Below, in pieces: positions 28,867-37,604 of a stretch of 54,181 nt of DNA (position 1 is the stretch's first letter; the number at the start of each line of letters is the position of its first letter). The translations under genes were made by a program, and so were the position numbers. The stretch spans positions 1 through 54,181 of the forward strand of contig JAMOVR010000080.1 in NCBI GenBank assembly GCA_027061945.1. The letters are read 5' to 3'. This DNA comes from Candidatus Heimdallarchaeota archaeon (GTDB lineage Archaea > Asgardarchaeota > Heimdallarchaeia > Heimdallarchaeales > JAJRWK01). The notes under the pieces are model-generated. The model did not search any database. It saw only the letters and a program-made list of their open reading frames with translations, and was not told the origin of the DNA.

Positions 28867-29012
28867 ATAAATAATACCCATAATCTTTCAAGCTTTTTTC
28901 TCTTCTTTTAACTTTAATATATTATAATAAAAAATCAATGTCCCGTTTTTTAACATAGATTTAAATTTTAACATAATATTCTCAAAAAGAAAACAATCTA
29001 TTTTTTAATATC

Positions 29013-30266
29013 TCATTCTTGTAACTGCTTGGTTCTCTTGCTTTCTAATCCCCCTGGAATTGATTTTAAAGGATAAATCTGGTAAAAATACGGAAGGTCA
29101 AATACATGCTCTGCTAATTCAAATTTCGCTACTTGCTTCATAATTGGTGTTTTTCTTCGGTACGTTATTCTTTCTCTAATACTTCTCATATTTGGAACAC
29201 TAACAGTTCCTGTATTCGCAAAATTAATAGTAATCTTTTCAATTCCTTCTTTATTTAGACCGATCTGAATTTTGTGTATCTTATCTTTAAACTCATAACC
29301 TGCTCCGTGAGGAACAATATTTAAGTTCCTTACATATTTTTTGTCTATTATCATCTCTTGCTCTGTAAATGTTTTTAAAAATACTTCTGAGGCTGGAGAA
29401 ATATTTCTCTTTCCTTTTAACAATGCCACTCCCTCTTCGGGGTTAAATGCTACAGGCATTAAGTCTTGAATAATTTTTTGTACTCCAAGTCGATGATTTT
29501 TCCCCTCATAAAGTAGTCCTTGATGTGTAAGAGAACAAATTATCCCATATTCTCCCTCATTAAAAATTTCTGATAGATATGCTTCACGATTTTTTGCGTT
29601 TCCCTTGTCTGCATAGTCAAAAAATTCTAAGTACTCTTTTTTTGCCTCGTCTGTTAAAACAGTGACTTTTCCGTGTGGTGTCTGTATCTCTTCAAATCCT
29701 GGGGTGCTCTGGAGCCAAGAAACATCATATAGTTTTGCTCCTCCAACATGCCCACTACAATGAACTAGCACATATCTTTCCCCAGTATCTTCACCGCTTA
29801 AAGGATCTTTAGCGTAGTATGCTCCTGCAAAATGGTTTCCCGTTGAAAGTTGTACATCTTGATTTAGTCTTTTTCGTGCTTGTACTAATATCTGTTCAAT
29901 CTGCTCATCAGTAAGATCTGGACTAATTTTGGCTACTGTATATCCACAGCCATTAGGCATGGCATTATGCAAAAACAAGTATCCATCGTAGTCTGCGATC
30001 ATTAACCCGCCGTAACTAAACCCTCTTTTTGTCCTGATCCTATTCATGCTGAACGTGCCATCTGGAGCAAAAATGACTGCGTATTTTCCGATGTCTAACC
30101 CCATAATATCGATTGCAAAAAGAAGCTTAGCACTGCCTACTCTCATTATCGCTTCAGACATGGCTGAGGCGCGGTCACCCGCAGCCATCGAAGCGTGGTG
30201 CAAAGCGGCTTCTTCAAGCCACTTTTCAAACTCTGGGCTAACGCCCACATACCTTACTTCCGGCAT
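29013..30266 (-). CDS. divergent RtcB-like protein
   Basis: This 417-residue protein follows the RNA ligase RtcB outline in order. C107 lies in NGCGY (RtcB: DIGCGM). N144-H145 lie in GNHF, the metal/GTP motif. H169 lies in YVLVHCSG (RtcB: IHSGSRG), with a downstream FFDYADKGNAKNRE helix like RtcB 'A.YAxxNR'. H248 lies in SLTHQG (RtcB: HN), HRLGV replaces HRKGA, and H320 in PHGAG matches the guanylylated histidine of SHGAGR. So the five key Cys/His positions are kept, but the Asp before the Cys, the SRGLG loop and the SMGT loop are not. RtcB joins 2',3'-cyclic phosphate RNA to 5'-OH RNA; whether this relative ligates RNA is open. It has its own upstream gap of 240 bases. Confidence 0.65.
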   Translation of the reverse strand: MPEVRYVGVSPEFEKWLEEAALHHASMAAGDRASAMSEAIMRVGSAKLLFAIDIMGLDIGKYAVIFAPDGTFSMNRIRTKRGFSYGGLMIADYDGYLFLHNAMPNGCGYTVAKISPDLTDEQIEQILVQARKRLNQDVQLSTGNHFAGAYYAKDPLSGEDTGERYVLVHCSGHVGGAKLYDVSWLQSTPGFEEIQTPHGKVTVLTDEAKKEYLEFFDYADKGNAKNREAYLSEIFNEGEYGIICSLTHQGLLYEGKNHRLGVQKIIQDLMPVAFNPEEGVALLKGKRNISPASEVFLKTFTEQEMIIDKKYVRNLNIVPHGAGYEFKDKIHKIQIGLNKEGIEKITINFANTGTVSVPNMRSIRERITYRRKTPIMKQVAKFELAEHVFDLPYFYQIYPLKSIPGGLESKRTKQLQE

Positions 30267-30506
30267 ATTCTACTCTCCCGTAGGAACTAGTTATAAAACA
30301 GGAAACGCTTGTAATATAGGTGAGTGATAAAACAGTCATCTCTTAATTTAATTAAATAGGGCGTGGTATTATTAAACTTGTTTGTCTCTTGATCGTAGTA
30401 GCTTGGGGAAAAACATAAAAACGAAGGAACTAAAAACCAGTGCTTTTTAAACCATTTTTTTATCACCAGTGGCAATGTATTTATCCTTTAGATTGATTTT
30501 CTAACC

Positions 30507-31997
30507 TTACCAAGGCATTTCTCCTGTTAAAAATGCTTTTACTTGAAGATTATTGGTATTAAATACTTCTTCTAGCCCCCCGTTAACTGCGATCTTTCCA
30601 TTAATCAGGACAGTAAGCGTATCTGCGATTCTTTTTGCTTGAAGAAGATTGTGTGTTGTAATTATTATTATTAGTCCTTTTTTCTTCATTTCGATCAATA
30701 TTTTCTCAAATATAGCTATAGCCGTGGGGTCAAGATCTGCTGTAGGTTCGTCTAACAACAAAATTTTTGGATGAAGCAATAATAACCGAGCAAAAGCAAC
30801 TCTCCTTTTTTCTCCTCCTGAAAGGACACTGCTTTGTTTGTCAAGTAATTCGTTTATCATTAATAAGGACGACACTATTTTCAAGTCTTCTTTGTTTTTA
30901 GCAGTTATTTTTAGGTTGTCAATAGTCTTTCCTTTAAACAAGTAAGGTGTCTGATGGAGAAATACTGGTAACTCTTGTGTATCTCCTTCTATTATTATCT
31001 TCCCCGTGAAGTCTTTTTCTAATCCTGCAATTATTCTTAATAAAGTTGTTTTTCCCACTCCATTTGGCCCAACAATCACATGGATTTTTCCATGATCAAA
31101 CTCTAAAGATATTGTTTTCAATACCTCTTTATCACCATACTTCTTAGTTATTTGTTTAGCAATAAGCGTTAATTTCTGGGATTTATTAGGATATAGCTTG
31201 TTAATTAGTGATGAGATATCTTGGGGTTTCTCTTTTTCATTATCTATAATTATCCGATTTTTTTTCCGCCCAAAAGCACTGACAATACTGTCTGAAAAGA
31301 AGGTCATCAAATATGGAGACTGCAGTACCTGCAAAATAATATTAACTAAGAATGAGATGGTCAATAATATTATACCAAGTGCTATTGCAAATTCTGGGCG
31401 TCCTTTAGATACTTCTAGCACTGCTGCAGTCGTTAGTGTTCTAGTATACCAACGAATATTGCCCCCCACAATAAGAATTGCTCCTACCTCACTAATAGCG
31501 CGGCCAAAAGCGATAACTATTCCAGTAATAAGAGTGGTCTTTGTTTCTTTAAGTAATGCCATGATCTCTTTTATTCCTTCAATTCTCAATGTGATTAATG
31601 TCTCATAAAATGTTTCAGGCAGAGAATGAACTGCTTGGATTGAAATGCTTGTAACAATAGGCAAAGCTAACAAGAACTGGGCTAAAAACATTGCTTGAGG
31701 TGTATAAATAAGTCCTAATGCCCCTAATGGACCATTACGACTAAGCAATATGTATAGAAATACACCCATTACAACCGGTGGAAAACCGGTAAATGTATTT
31801 ATTATGGATACCAATATCTTTTTTCCGGGAAAAGAATAATATCCAATCCCTAAACCAAATAATATTCCGATAATTCCAGCCATTATTGTTGCGGAAAAAG
31901 ACAGTTTAAAAGAAAACTTAGTGATTAGAATTATTTCTCGGTCTCGAGAAAGAATAAGTTGTATCGCGATGATTAAGCCTTCTAAAAGCCTTGACAT
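30507..31997 (-). CDS. tupBC: fused permease-ATPase of a tungstate ABC importer (TupB-TupC)
   Basis: This single chain of 496 residues holds both membrane and ATPase subunits. Residues 1 to about 235 are a TupB-like permease with five or six helices and the coupling motif AISEVGAILIVGGNIRW. Residues about 275-496 are an ABC ATPase with Walker A at 310-317 (GPNGVGKT), the Q-loop near VFLHQTPYLF, signature LSGGEKRRVAFA, Walker B ILLLDEPTADLD and the TTHN switch. TupB and TupC are normally separate proteins of about 230 residues each. The reading frame is continuous through the charged linker at 243-275. It lies 198 bases downstream of the binding-protein gene, in the same direction. Tungstate rather than molybdate is inferred from TupB similarity and the partner. 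Confidence 0.88.
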   Translation of the reverse strand: MSRLLEGLIIAIQLILSRDREIILITKFSFKLSFSATIMAGIIGILFGLGIGYYSFPGKKILVSIINTFTGFPPVVMGVFLYILLSRNGPLGALGLIYTPQAMFLAQFLLALPIVTSISIQAVHSLPETFYETLITLRIEGIKEIMALLKETKTTLITGIVIAFGRAISEVGAILIVGGNIRWYTRTLTTAAVLEVSKGRPEFAIALGIILLTISFLVNIILQVLQSPYLMTFFSDSIVSAFGRKKNRIIIDNEKEKPQDISSLINKLYPNKSQKLTLIAKQITKKYGDKEVLKTISLEFDHGKIHVIVGPNGVGKTTLLRIIAGLEKDFTGKIIIEGDTQELPVFLHQTPYLFKGKTIDNLKITAKNKEDLKIVSSLLMINELLDKQSSVLSGGEKRRVAFARLLLLHPKILLLDEPTADLDPTAIAIFEKILIEMKKKGLIIIITTHNLLQAKRIADTLTVLINGKIAVNGGLEEVFNTNNLQVKAFLTGEMPW

Positions 31998-32195
31998 ACC
32001 AATAGTACACCCTGTTCGTTAAGTTGATGTTGTCTTTTCTTTTATAATGTATGTGACGGTGGGGAGGAAAGTAATGTACTGATTTATTATCTTAATTTAG
32101 CAACTTATTTACTTCTCAATTATTGGTTTAATGATGCCTTAAGTATGTAGCTGTTTTGTAGTAATTAATACTAAATAACCTTTAATAAATGGGTT

Positions 32196-33140
32196 CTAAG
32201 TATCAAGACTTTCATGAACTGCAAGCCATGTTGCCCGGTCAACAAGTGTATATGCCTTGAGATTATAAGCCATAGTCAGTGTACTAGACATTCCTTGGCC
32301 AGATTCTATATACCATGAGTTCTCTTCAGCCCATGTTTCATTATCTGGATTAATAGTTACACCTGCAGTAGCCCAAATACTTAGTTCTTTAACATTAGTT
32401 CCCGAATTATCGCCCCTAGAAACAAACAACGATTTGGTCTGATATATTCTAAGAAAGGCTTCTGTAACATTCATGGCAGCACGTATGTTTGCAGGGTCAT
32501 TTCCTGGCCCAACAACAATAAAATCATTGTACATAAAATGAACACGATGTATTCCATGGCCTTCATTTACAAATTCTAATTCTAATGACTCCGCATGAAC
32601 CATTACTATGTCTGCGTTTCCTTCCCGTGCTGTGTCAAGAGCGGCGCCGGTGCCTACACCAATGTATTTCACAGTGACATTACTTATCTTTTCAAATAAA
32701 GGAATTAAGTAGTCAAGAAGTCCACTGTCTCTTGTACTGGTTGTGGTTGCTAACATAATACTTGTCGGTGGGGAAGCACCAATAGTAATATTATCCCAAA
32801 ACGCTTTTTCTTCTGGTGATAATGATTCTGGTCTGAAATCGGGATGAAATAATTGTGTGTCATACTTTCGATAATTTGCAATAGCTTGTTGTCCGTTGTC
32901 CGAGATTAGCCATTTCGCAAATTCTGCCGCCGCCCAAAAATGTACATTTGGATGTAACTCGGGGTTAACTAAGATTACACTGTAAGGATTGTAAAGAAGT
33001 GGGTCTCCTTCATACAATAGCTCATAAGTATATGGCTCTTGGTTGAACTTTAACCAAGTATATAACCCAAAACCGGAAGCTATTAGTAACACAATGATGC
33101 CTGTTGCGATTAGTATTGTTTTAGCGGATAATTCTTTCAT
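32196..33140 (-). CDS. tupA: tungstate-binding protein TupA, circularly permuted
   Basis: This 314-residue protein has an N-terminal membrane anchor (residues 8-30) and no lipobox. TupA motifs are all present, but in permuted order. Residues 38-101 (LLYEGDPLLYNPYSVI, VNPELHPNV, FAKWLISDNGQQAI, LFHPDF) are what normally closes TupA. Residues 129-314 (LATTTSTRDSGLLDYL, GVGTGAALD, YNDFIVVGP, SRGDNSGT, YIESGQGM, AYTLVDRATWLA) are what normally opens it. The old termini are joined by a linker at 102-128. It delivers tungstate to the fused permease-ATPase downstream. Tungstate would serve aldehyde:ferredoxin oxidoreductase-type enzymes, not seen in this window. Confidence 0.88.
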   Translation of the reverse strand: MKELSAKTILIATGIIVLLIASGFGLYTWLKFNQEPYTYELLYEGDPLLYNPYSVILVNPELHPNVHFWAAAEFAKWLISDNGQQAIANYRKYDTQLFHPDFRPESLSPEEKAFWDNITIGASPPTSIMLATTTSTRDSGLLDYLIPLFEKISNVTVKYIGVGTGAALDTAREGNADIVMVHAESLELEFVNEGHGIHRVHFMYNDFIVVGPGNDPANIRAAMNVTEAFLRIYQTKSLFVSRGDNSGTNVKELSIWATAGVTINPDNETWAEENSWYIESGQGMSSTLTMAYNLKAYTLVDRATWLAVHESLDT

Positions 33141-33241
33141 TTATGAGATGATTAGCGTGGATTTTTAAGCATTGTTTGAACATGCCGTAGCCCTTTGTAA
33201 AAAGCACCCCCATCAATTATGTCATTTTTCCATAATCATTA

Positions 33242-33970
33242 TCATCGCTTGTTTACTTCATTAATGAAGTTCAATGCAGTGCTAAAAATTATTTCTCGGT
33301 CATAGTCTCTTGTTAGCACATGGCTACTCCGATTTACTAAAAATAGATATTTATGTTTAGAACGTGTCTTCTCAAAGATCTCGTATGCATTTGACACCTC
33401 AACTAATTTGTCATACTTCGAATGTACAATAAGAATTGGTGCTTCTATTTTTTGCAATCGTTTTCTGACATGTTTTGCTAGATTATTGACGTCCTTAGCA
33501 TTATCACTATGAAAATACTCGTATGCACGATGTATGTCCCTAAACTGCGGATCATTGAGAGAAGTTTCGGGATCTCCTTGGTTTTTAACCCAAAAACCTA
33601 TTGGAAACATGGATAAAACGTCATGATACCATTTAAACACTCTAATGGGAGCAGCTAAGGTTATGCCTCCAAGAATCGTCTTATCATGAATTAATGAATA
33701 TAATGTCAAAAGTCCTCCTAATGAAAGACCTGCTACAAAAATACCTTTTTCAACGTTTTGTTTTGCTTCTTCAATTTCTTCCATTACTTTATTAGCCCAG
33801 TCTGACCATCTATACTCTCTTAATTCTTCTGGATTTTTAGCATGACCCGGAAGCAAAACATTTTTCCAGTATAACCCATTTTCTTCCATAAACTTCCCTA
33901 ACGGCTCCATTTCTTCGGGATATCCCGTAAATCCGTGGATCGTTACTATTCCGTAATCTAAAGTCTTCAT
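33242..33970 (-). CDS. alpha/beta hydrolase, carboxylesterase or monoacylglycerol lipase type
   Basis: This 242-residue protein has the alpha/beta hydrolase triad: nucleophile S83 in GLSLGG, D187 in HSKYDKLVE, and H217 in SSHVLTRD. The oxyanion region is IHGFTGYP near residue 12. The order and length match the Est30-like carboxylesterases, which cleave short acyl esters or monoglycerides. It has no signal peptide, so it is cytoplasmic. The divergent small membrane protein starts 150 bases upstream, and between them lies an 11-base tandem repeat. The true substrate cannot be told from sequence. Confidence 0.9.
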   Translation of the reverse strand: MKTLDYGIVTIHGFTGYPEEMEPLGKFMEENGLYWKNVLLPGHAKNPEELREYRWSDWANKVMEEIEEAKQNVEKGIFVAGLSLGGLLTLYSLIHDKTILGGITLAAPIRVFKWYHDVLSMFPIGFWVKNQGDPETSLNDPQFRDIHRAYEYFHSDNAKDVNNLAKHVRKRLQKIEAPILIVHSKYDKLVEVSNAYEIFEKTRSKHKYLFLVNRSSHVLTRDYDREIIFSTALNFINEVNKR

Positions 33971-34035
33971 ATAATTATACTATTATTTTGAAATATTTTA
34001 AAAAACTAGTTGTTTGTAAAACACGTTTGAATCTT

Positions 34036-34057
34036 ATGAACTCCCGATGAACTCCCG
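34036..34057. repeat. tandem 11-base direct repeat in a divergent promoter gap
   Basis: The unit atgaactcccg occurs twice without spacing (34036-34046 and 34047-34057) between the esterase gene and the small membrane-protein gene. It could be a regulator binding site, or simple slippage. Confidence 0.5.
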
Positions 34058-34120
34058 ACCTTAAAAGTGTGGAAAGAAATACAAAAAACATTATAGAAGC
34101 GAAATCATTAACATATAATT

Positions 34121-34534
34121 GTGAGCGATGAAAGTAATAAAATAACTAATAACTCAACTAATTTTGTTATTAAGAGGGAGAATACTAGTTTTTCTCAAAA
34201 AATTGTTAGTATGAATAACAAATCATTAGCCAAATTTTCGGCACTGGCTTTTGTTTTAATCGCATTCGGTCTAATTGTTAATGAAATAGGGGTGCTACTA
34301 CAGCGTCTAGCTTTAACAGGGCCGGGGACCGATCCCAAAACAATATGGGGATATTGGCTGATCTTTTTTGCTAATCTTATTGCATTCATTGCAGCAGCTA
34401 TAGCAGGAATTGTTCTGGCAAATATTGCTTTTAAAGAAAATATTGACCAAAAATTAAAATATTTTGCATTAATTGCGCTGATCTTAGCTTTACTAGGACT
34501 TATCCCTGGAAACACAATTACTATTACACTATAA
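34121..34534 (+). CDS. small membrane protein, three helices
   Basis: This 137-residue protein begins with GTG. A polar N-terminal tail of about 40 residues (rich in Asn, Ser and Lys) precedes three membrane helices at about 43-65, 78-102 and 115-135. The loop between the first two holds the motif GPGTDPKTIWGYW. I recognise no family. The decayed IS605 right end begins one base after its stop codon. Because there is a ready frame, transmembrane structure and a promoter gap, I take it as a real gene of unknown function. Confidence 0.65.
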   Translation: MSDESNKITNNSTNFVIKRENTSFSQKIVSMNNKSLAKFSALAFVLIAFGLIVNEIGVLLQRLALTGPGTDPKTIWGYWLIFFANLIAFIAAAIAGIVLANIAFKENIDQKLKYFALIALILALLGLIPGNTITITL

Positions 34535-34535
34535 G

Positions 34536-35465
34536 TGAACTCCTCCTTGCTTTTGCGAGGGGCTTCCTGCTTCATCAAAAAGACTTGCCCCGAGACCACT
34601 TCCTTGTAAGAAATGGTTCGGAGTATTTCTTTAGAATTCTCTTCACAAGCGCTACGGGGCGTCCCAGCCATGTCTTGATTTTGAGGATGTTTAGGGAAGC
34701 GTTGTAGTCTCTGTCTGCTTCCCAGCCACAAAACACACATCTGAATACTCTGTCTTTTAGGCTTATTTTTGTTTTTGTTTTCCTACCGCATCTGGCACAT
34801 GTCTGCGAGGTGTATTGTGGGGAGACTTTCACTACTGTCTTACCAGCCCAGTGCCTTCCGCCTTGTAGGACAGCATTCCTATGAATTCTCCCCATGAAGC
34901 GTCTAGGATGTGGCGGTGCAGGGTCTTGTTCTTTCCTTTCCTCACCAGTCCATTGATGTTCAAATTTTCTACATAAATCATATCATATCGTAGTTATCTG
35001 CGTAGTATTTTGATAGTTGTGTAGGAAGTCTTTTCCCTTTTCCGTTTGTTTTCCTGTGTATTTTTTTCTTCACGCCACCGATTTTAGAGAGAAATGCGGT
35101 TTTTTTCCACGTCTATTGAGAAACCGCTCTGATTGTAGTTCAAAGACTTGTATCTTCCCTTTTTCTTATACCTTAGCTTGCCTATTTTCTTACCGTTTTT
35201 CTTCAGGCTAGACAATGCTTTCACATTGCTCCATAACATAATTGATAGTTCACCATTTGCAATGCTTTGGAATACACCTTTTTTAATGCGGGTTTTTCTT
35301 CTTTTTTCAGCTTCACTATTAGTGCTTGGGTGTCTTTCTGGGTTATTTTTCTTCCTTCTTCCCTCGCCTTACTTATTTTTTTTAGGAATCGGTTGTATAG
35401 CCAGCGGGCTATTTCCAAGCTCTCCTCCACTCCACCTCTTCAGAAGGAAGAGAGCACCCCCATCG
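34536..35465 (-). pseudogene. tnpB: decayed IS605-type element with broken tnpB
   Basis: Read right to left. An N-terminal piece (35221-35430: EIARWLYNRFLKK, VNYQLCYGAM) is followed, in other frames, by the typical LWSNVKALSSLKKNGKKIG and KGRYKSLNYNQ region. After a gap comes IYVENLNINGLVRKGKN with HILDASWGEF (the RuvC-II glutamate region), and at 34575-34895 the C-terminal zinc finger (CARCGRKT, CVFCG) with RuvC-III 'DRDYNASLN'. The RuvC-I segment with the first aspartate appears to be deleted, and there are frameshifts. TnpB is an RNA-guided nuclease, so this copy is dead. The right end (34536-34680) with the GAAGCAGGAAGCCCCTC hairpin is well kept and could still give an omegaRNA-like transcript. 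Confidence 0.85.
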
Positions 35466-35471
35466 ACATAA

Positions 35472-36983
35472 TTAAAAAATAATTAAAACATAATACGTCC
35501 CATTTTCAATAGTTTCTGAGGGGAAAAACAAGGCTTCAGGAGTAATTAACATTTCTTTAGGCAAGCCAAGTTCTTTATTTTCAAGTATCTCTTTGTTTTT
35601 AATTATTATTTTTCCCTCTTTTTCGTCAAATAAAATTCCTTCTTTTCCCTCTATGATATGTCCCCATTCCTTTTTTTCTGTATCAATCCCAAAAGAAAGA
35701 ACTTTTTGTATTTGTTTACTTGTCTTTTTGGCTAATTCTTTCCAATGATATTGTTTTGCTTTTTCAAGACTTTTTATCTTATACTCTTCCCTTTTATTCT
35801 TGTTTTCAAGCAGTTCTATAAGTGCTTCACTAGTTTTTTCTGGAGAATCTGGAGGCACTAAGATCGCGGAGTCCCCAACCCAAAAAGGGATCCCGCCTAC
35901 ATTAGTACATACTACTGGCAGTCCAGCAGCCATCGCCTCTAATGTAGAAATAGAAAAACTTTCCCATCTTGAAGGAAGACAGAACACTGTTCCTCCTTGA
36001 AGTAAAGCATAAACTTCTTCGTCTGTTATAAAGCCTGTAAAAATAACTTTCCCGAAACCATTTTCATTATATGTTTTTCCTGTTTCGCGGTCCATTATTT
36101 TCAGGTTGAGTTCTTTTCCTAAGGAAATAAATTGTTCTTTAAATGGTCCGGTCCCAATAATTACTAAGTCAACATTTATCCCTGTTTCTATTACTTTTTT
36201 ATAAGCTTCTAGTAACACATCTACTCCTTTGTTATAAAGCATTCTTCCTAAGAACACGATATATTGCTGAGAAAGAGAAAATTGTTGTATAAGTTTTTCT
36301 AAGAGTGGTTTTCTTGGTTTTTGTATTTTTTCTAGGTTTATTCCGCCTGGGGGGATAATATCTAATATCTTTTCTCTACTAGGGTTCAAATATTTAATAA
36401 TGTCATTTTTTACATTTTGAGAGACAGGGATAAAACCATCTGCATAGGGGCTACCTTTTAGAGAAAGGGCAAGATGATACTTTGCATCTTTAATCCACCC
36501 AAAATTAGAATGCCAAGTAGTAACTATTATTGGAGGTTTAATTTTATTTTTCCAGACAAGGGCACTGGCCATTGCAGATGAAAAGAGCACAAAAGGCTTT
36601 GTTTGAGGATGTAATACCCTTATTTTTTCATGCTTAATCACGTTGCTAATAAATATGTAAAAATGGGAAATATTTGAAGGCATAACAACGTCTTCAAAAA
36701 CATATGTTCTTACGGGTAACTCTAATATCTCTTTGCTTTCTTTTTCCTTATTTGGAATTCTTAAAGTTCTTTCTTTTTTTTGTTCTGGGTCATTATTAGT
36801 GATAATTGCTGGAGCTTTTACTTTACTAAAAACGGCGTTTGGCTCCATATAGGTAATTAATACTATTTCCCATTCGGGTATTTCTGCTAGACCATTGACA
36901 ATGTTCTTTGTATGTGTTGAAGAACCACTAGAAGTAAGAATTGGTCCAATAACACCAATTTTTATGGGATCTTTCGCAACCAT
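35472..36983 (-). CDS. glycosyltransferase family 4 with C-terminal extension
   Basis: 503 residues from the ATG at 36983, which has GGTGA six bases upstream; 18 further residues upstream in frame are unlikely. The N-terminal Rossmann half opens with KIGVIGPILTSSGSSTHTKNI. The C-terminal half has FLGRMLYNKGVDVLLEAY and the EX7E motif (ESFSISTLEAMAAGLPVV), typical of retaining GT-B, family GT4 enzymes. These transfer sugars from a nucleotide-sugar donor to lipids, glycans or proteins. After residue 420 there is an added acidic, lysine-rich tail of about 80 residues that ends just short of the IS605 relic. The sugar and acceptor are unknown. Confidence 0.9.
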   Translation of the reverse strand: MVAKDPIKIGVIGPILTSSGSSTHTKNIVNGLAEIPEWEIVLITYMEPNAVFSKVKAPAIITNNDPEQKKERTLRIPNKEKESKEILELPVRTYVFEDVVMPSNISHFYIFISNVIKHEKIRVLHPQTKPFVLFSSAMASALVWKNKIKPPIIVTTWHSNFGWIKDAKYHLALSLKGSPYADGFIPVSQNVKNDIIKYLNPSREKILDIIPPGGINLEKIQKPRKPLLEKLIQQFSLSQQYIVFLGRMLYNKGVDVLLEAYKKVIETGINVDLVIIGTGPFKEQFISLGKELNLKIMDRETGKTYNENGFGKVIFTGFITDEEVYALLQGGTVFCLPSRWESFSISTLEAMAAGLPVVCTNVGGIPFWVGDSAILVPPDSPEKTSEALIELLENKNKREEYKIKSLEKAKQYHWKELAKKTSKQIQKVLSFGIDTEKKEWGHIIEGKEGILFDEKEGKIIIKNKEILENKELGLPKEMLITPEALFFPSETIENGTYYVLIIF

Positions 36984-37128
36984 TGTTTTCACCGTTTTTA
37001 TTTTTGTAATTTTTGTTTTTGAAGTTAACAGTCTCAAATATTCTTTTTAATTGCTGGTAATTTTCGTCTGACTCCCTACAAGAATATAAGTTTATGTAGC
37101 ATAAATCACAAATTAAATAGGAATTATT

Positions 37129-37518
37129 ATGGTGTCTAATGAGGACTTGAAGATTCTCGAGGATATTCAAGAAAGACTACTTTCTCTCTCCCTGCCTAAA
37201 GACCCTACCCTCTCAAAGGTCTTAAATGAAGCAATCCAATGCATGAATGCATTGATCGTAGCTATGAAAGGACATGAACCTAGGATCCGGCGTGTACCGG
37301 ACTCTGAAAAAGCAGGGTTCACAGAAAAAATAGAGACTAGTTTGTGGGTTAACCAGAGGATCGCAGATGAAATAAGCCAGCATCTCCAAAGAATATTTGA
37401 CTCAATACACGTCATTTCGATTTTACATGCAAAATGTGAATATTGCCAATTAGAAAATCGTGTTCCGGCAAAATTAACTTTACATGCCCTAGCAAACGAT
37501 GAAGAATGGGTTGAATAA
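37129..37518 (+). CDS. hypothetical protein, 129 residues
   Basis: A mostly helical cytoplasmic protein, with no signal peptide or membrane segment. A CxxC pair in AKCEYCQLENR occurs near residue 102, but only one such pair is present. The helical part (residues 5-90, with DLKILEDIQERLLSL and NQRIADEISQHLQRIF) could form a coiled-coil or four-helix bundle. Start ATG at 37129. It is divergent from the glycosyltransferase and reads towards leuS. I recognise no family. Confidence 0.6.
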   Translation: MVSNEDLKILEDIQERLLSLSLPKDPTLSKVLNEAIQCMNALIVAMKGHEPRIRRVPDSEKAGFTEKIETSLWVNQRIADEISQHLQRIFDSIHVISILHAKCEYCQLENRVPAKLTLHALANDEEWVE

Positions 37519-37604
37519 ATTAATTTTCAGGGCAAGATATAATATAATCTCTGAGGAAAAAATAAAAAGAAAACAAAATAAGGACTATTACTTTTTTAGG
37601 GGCT

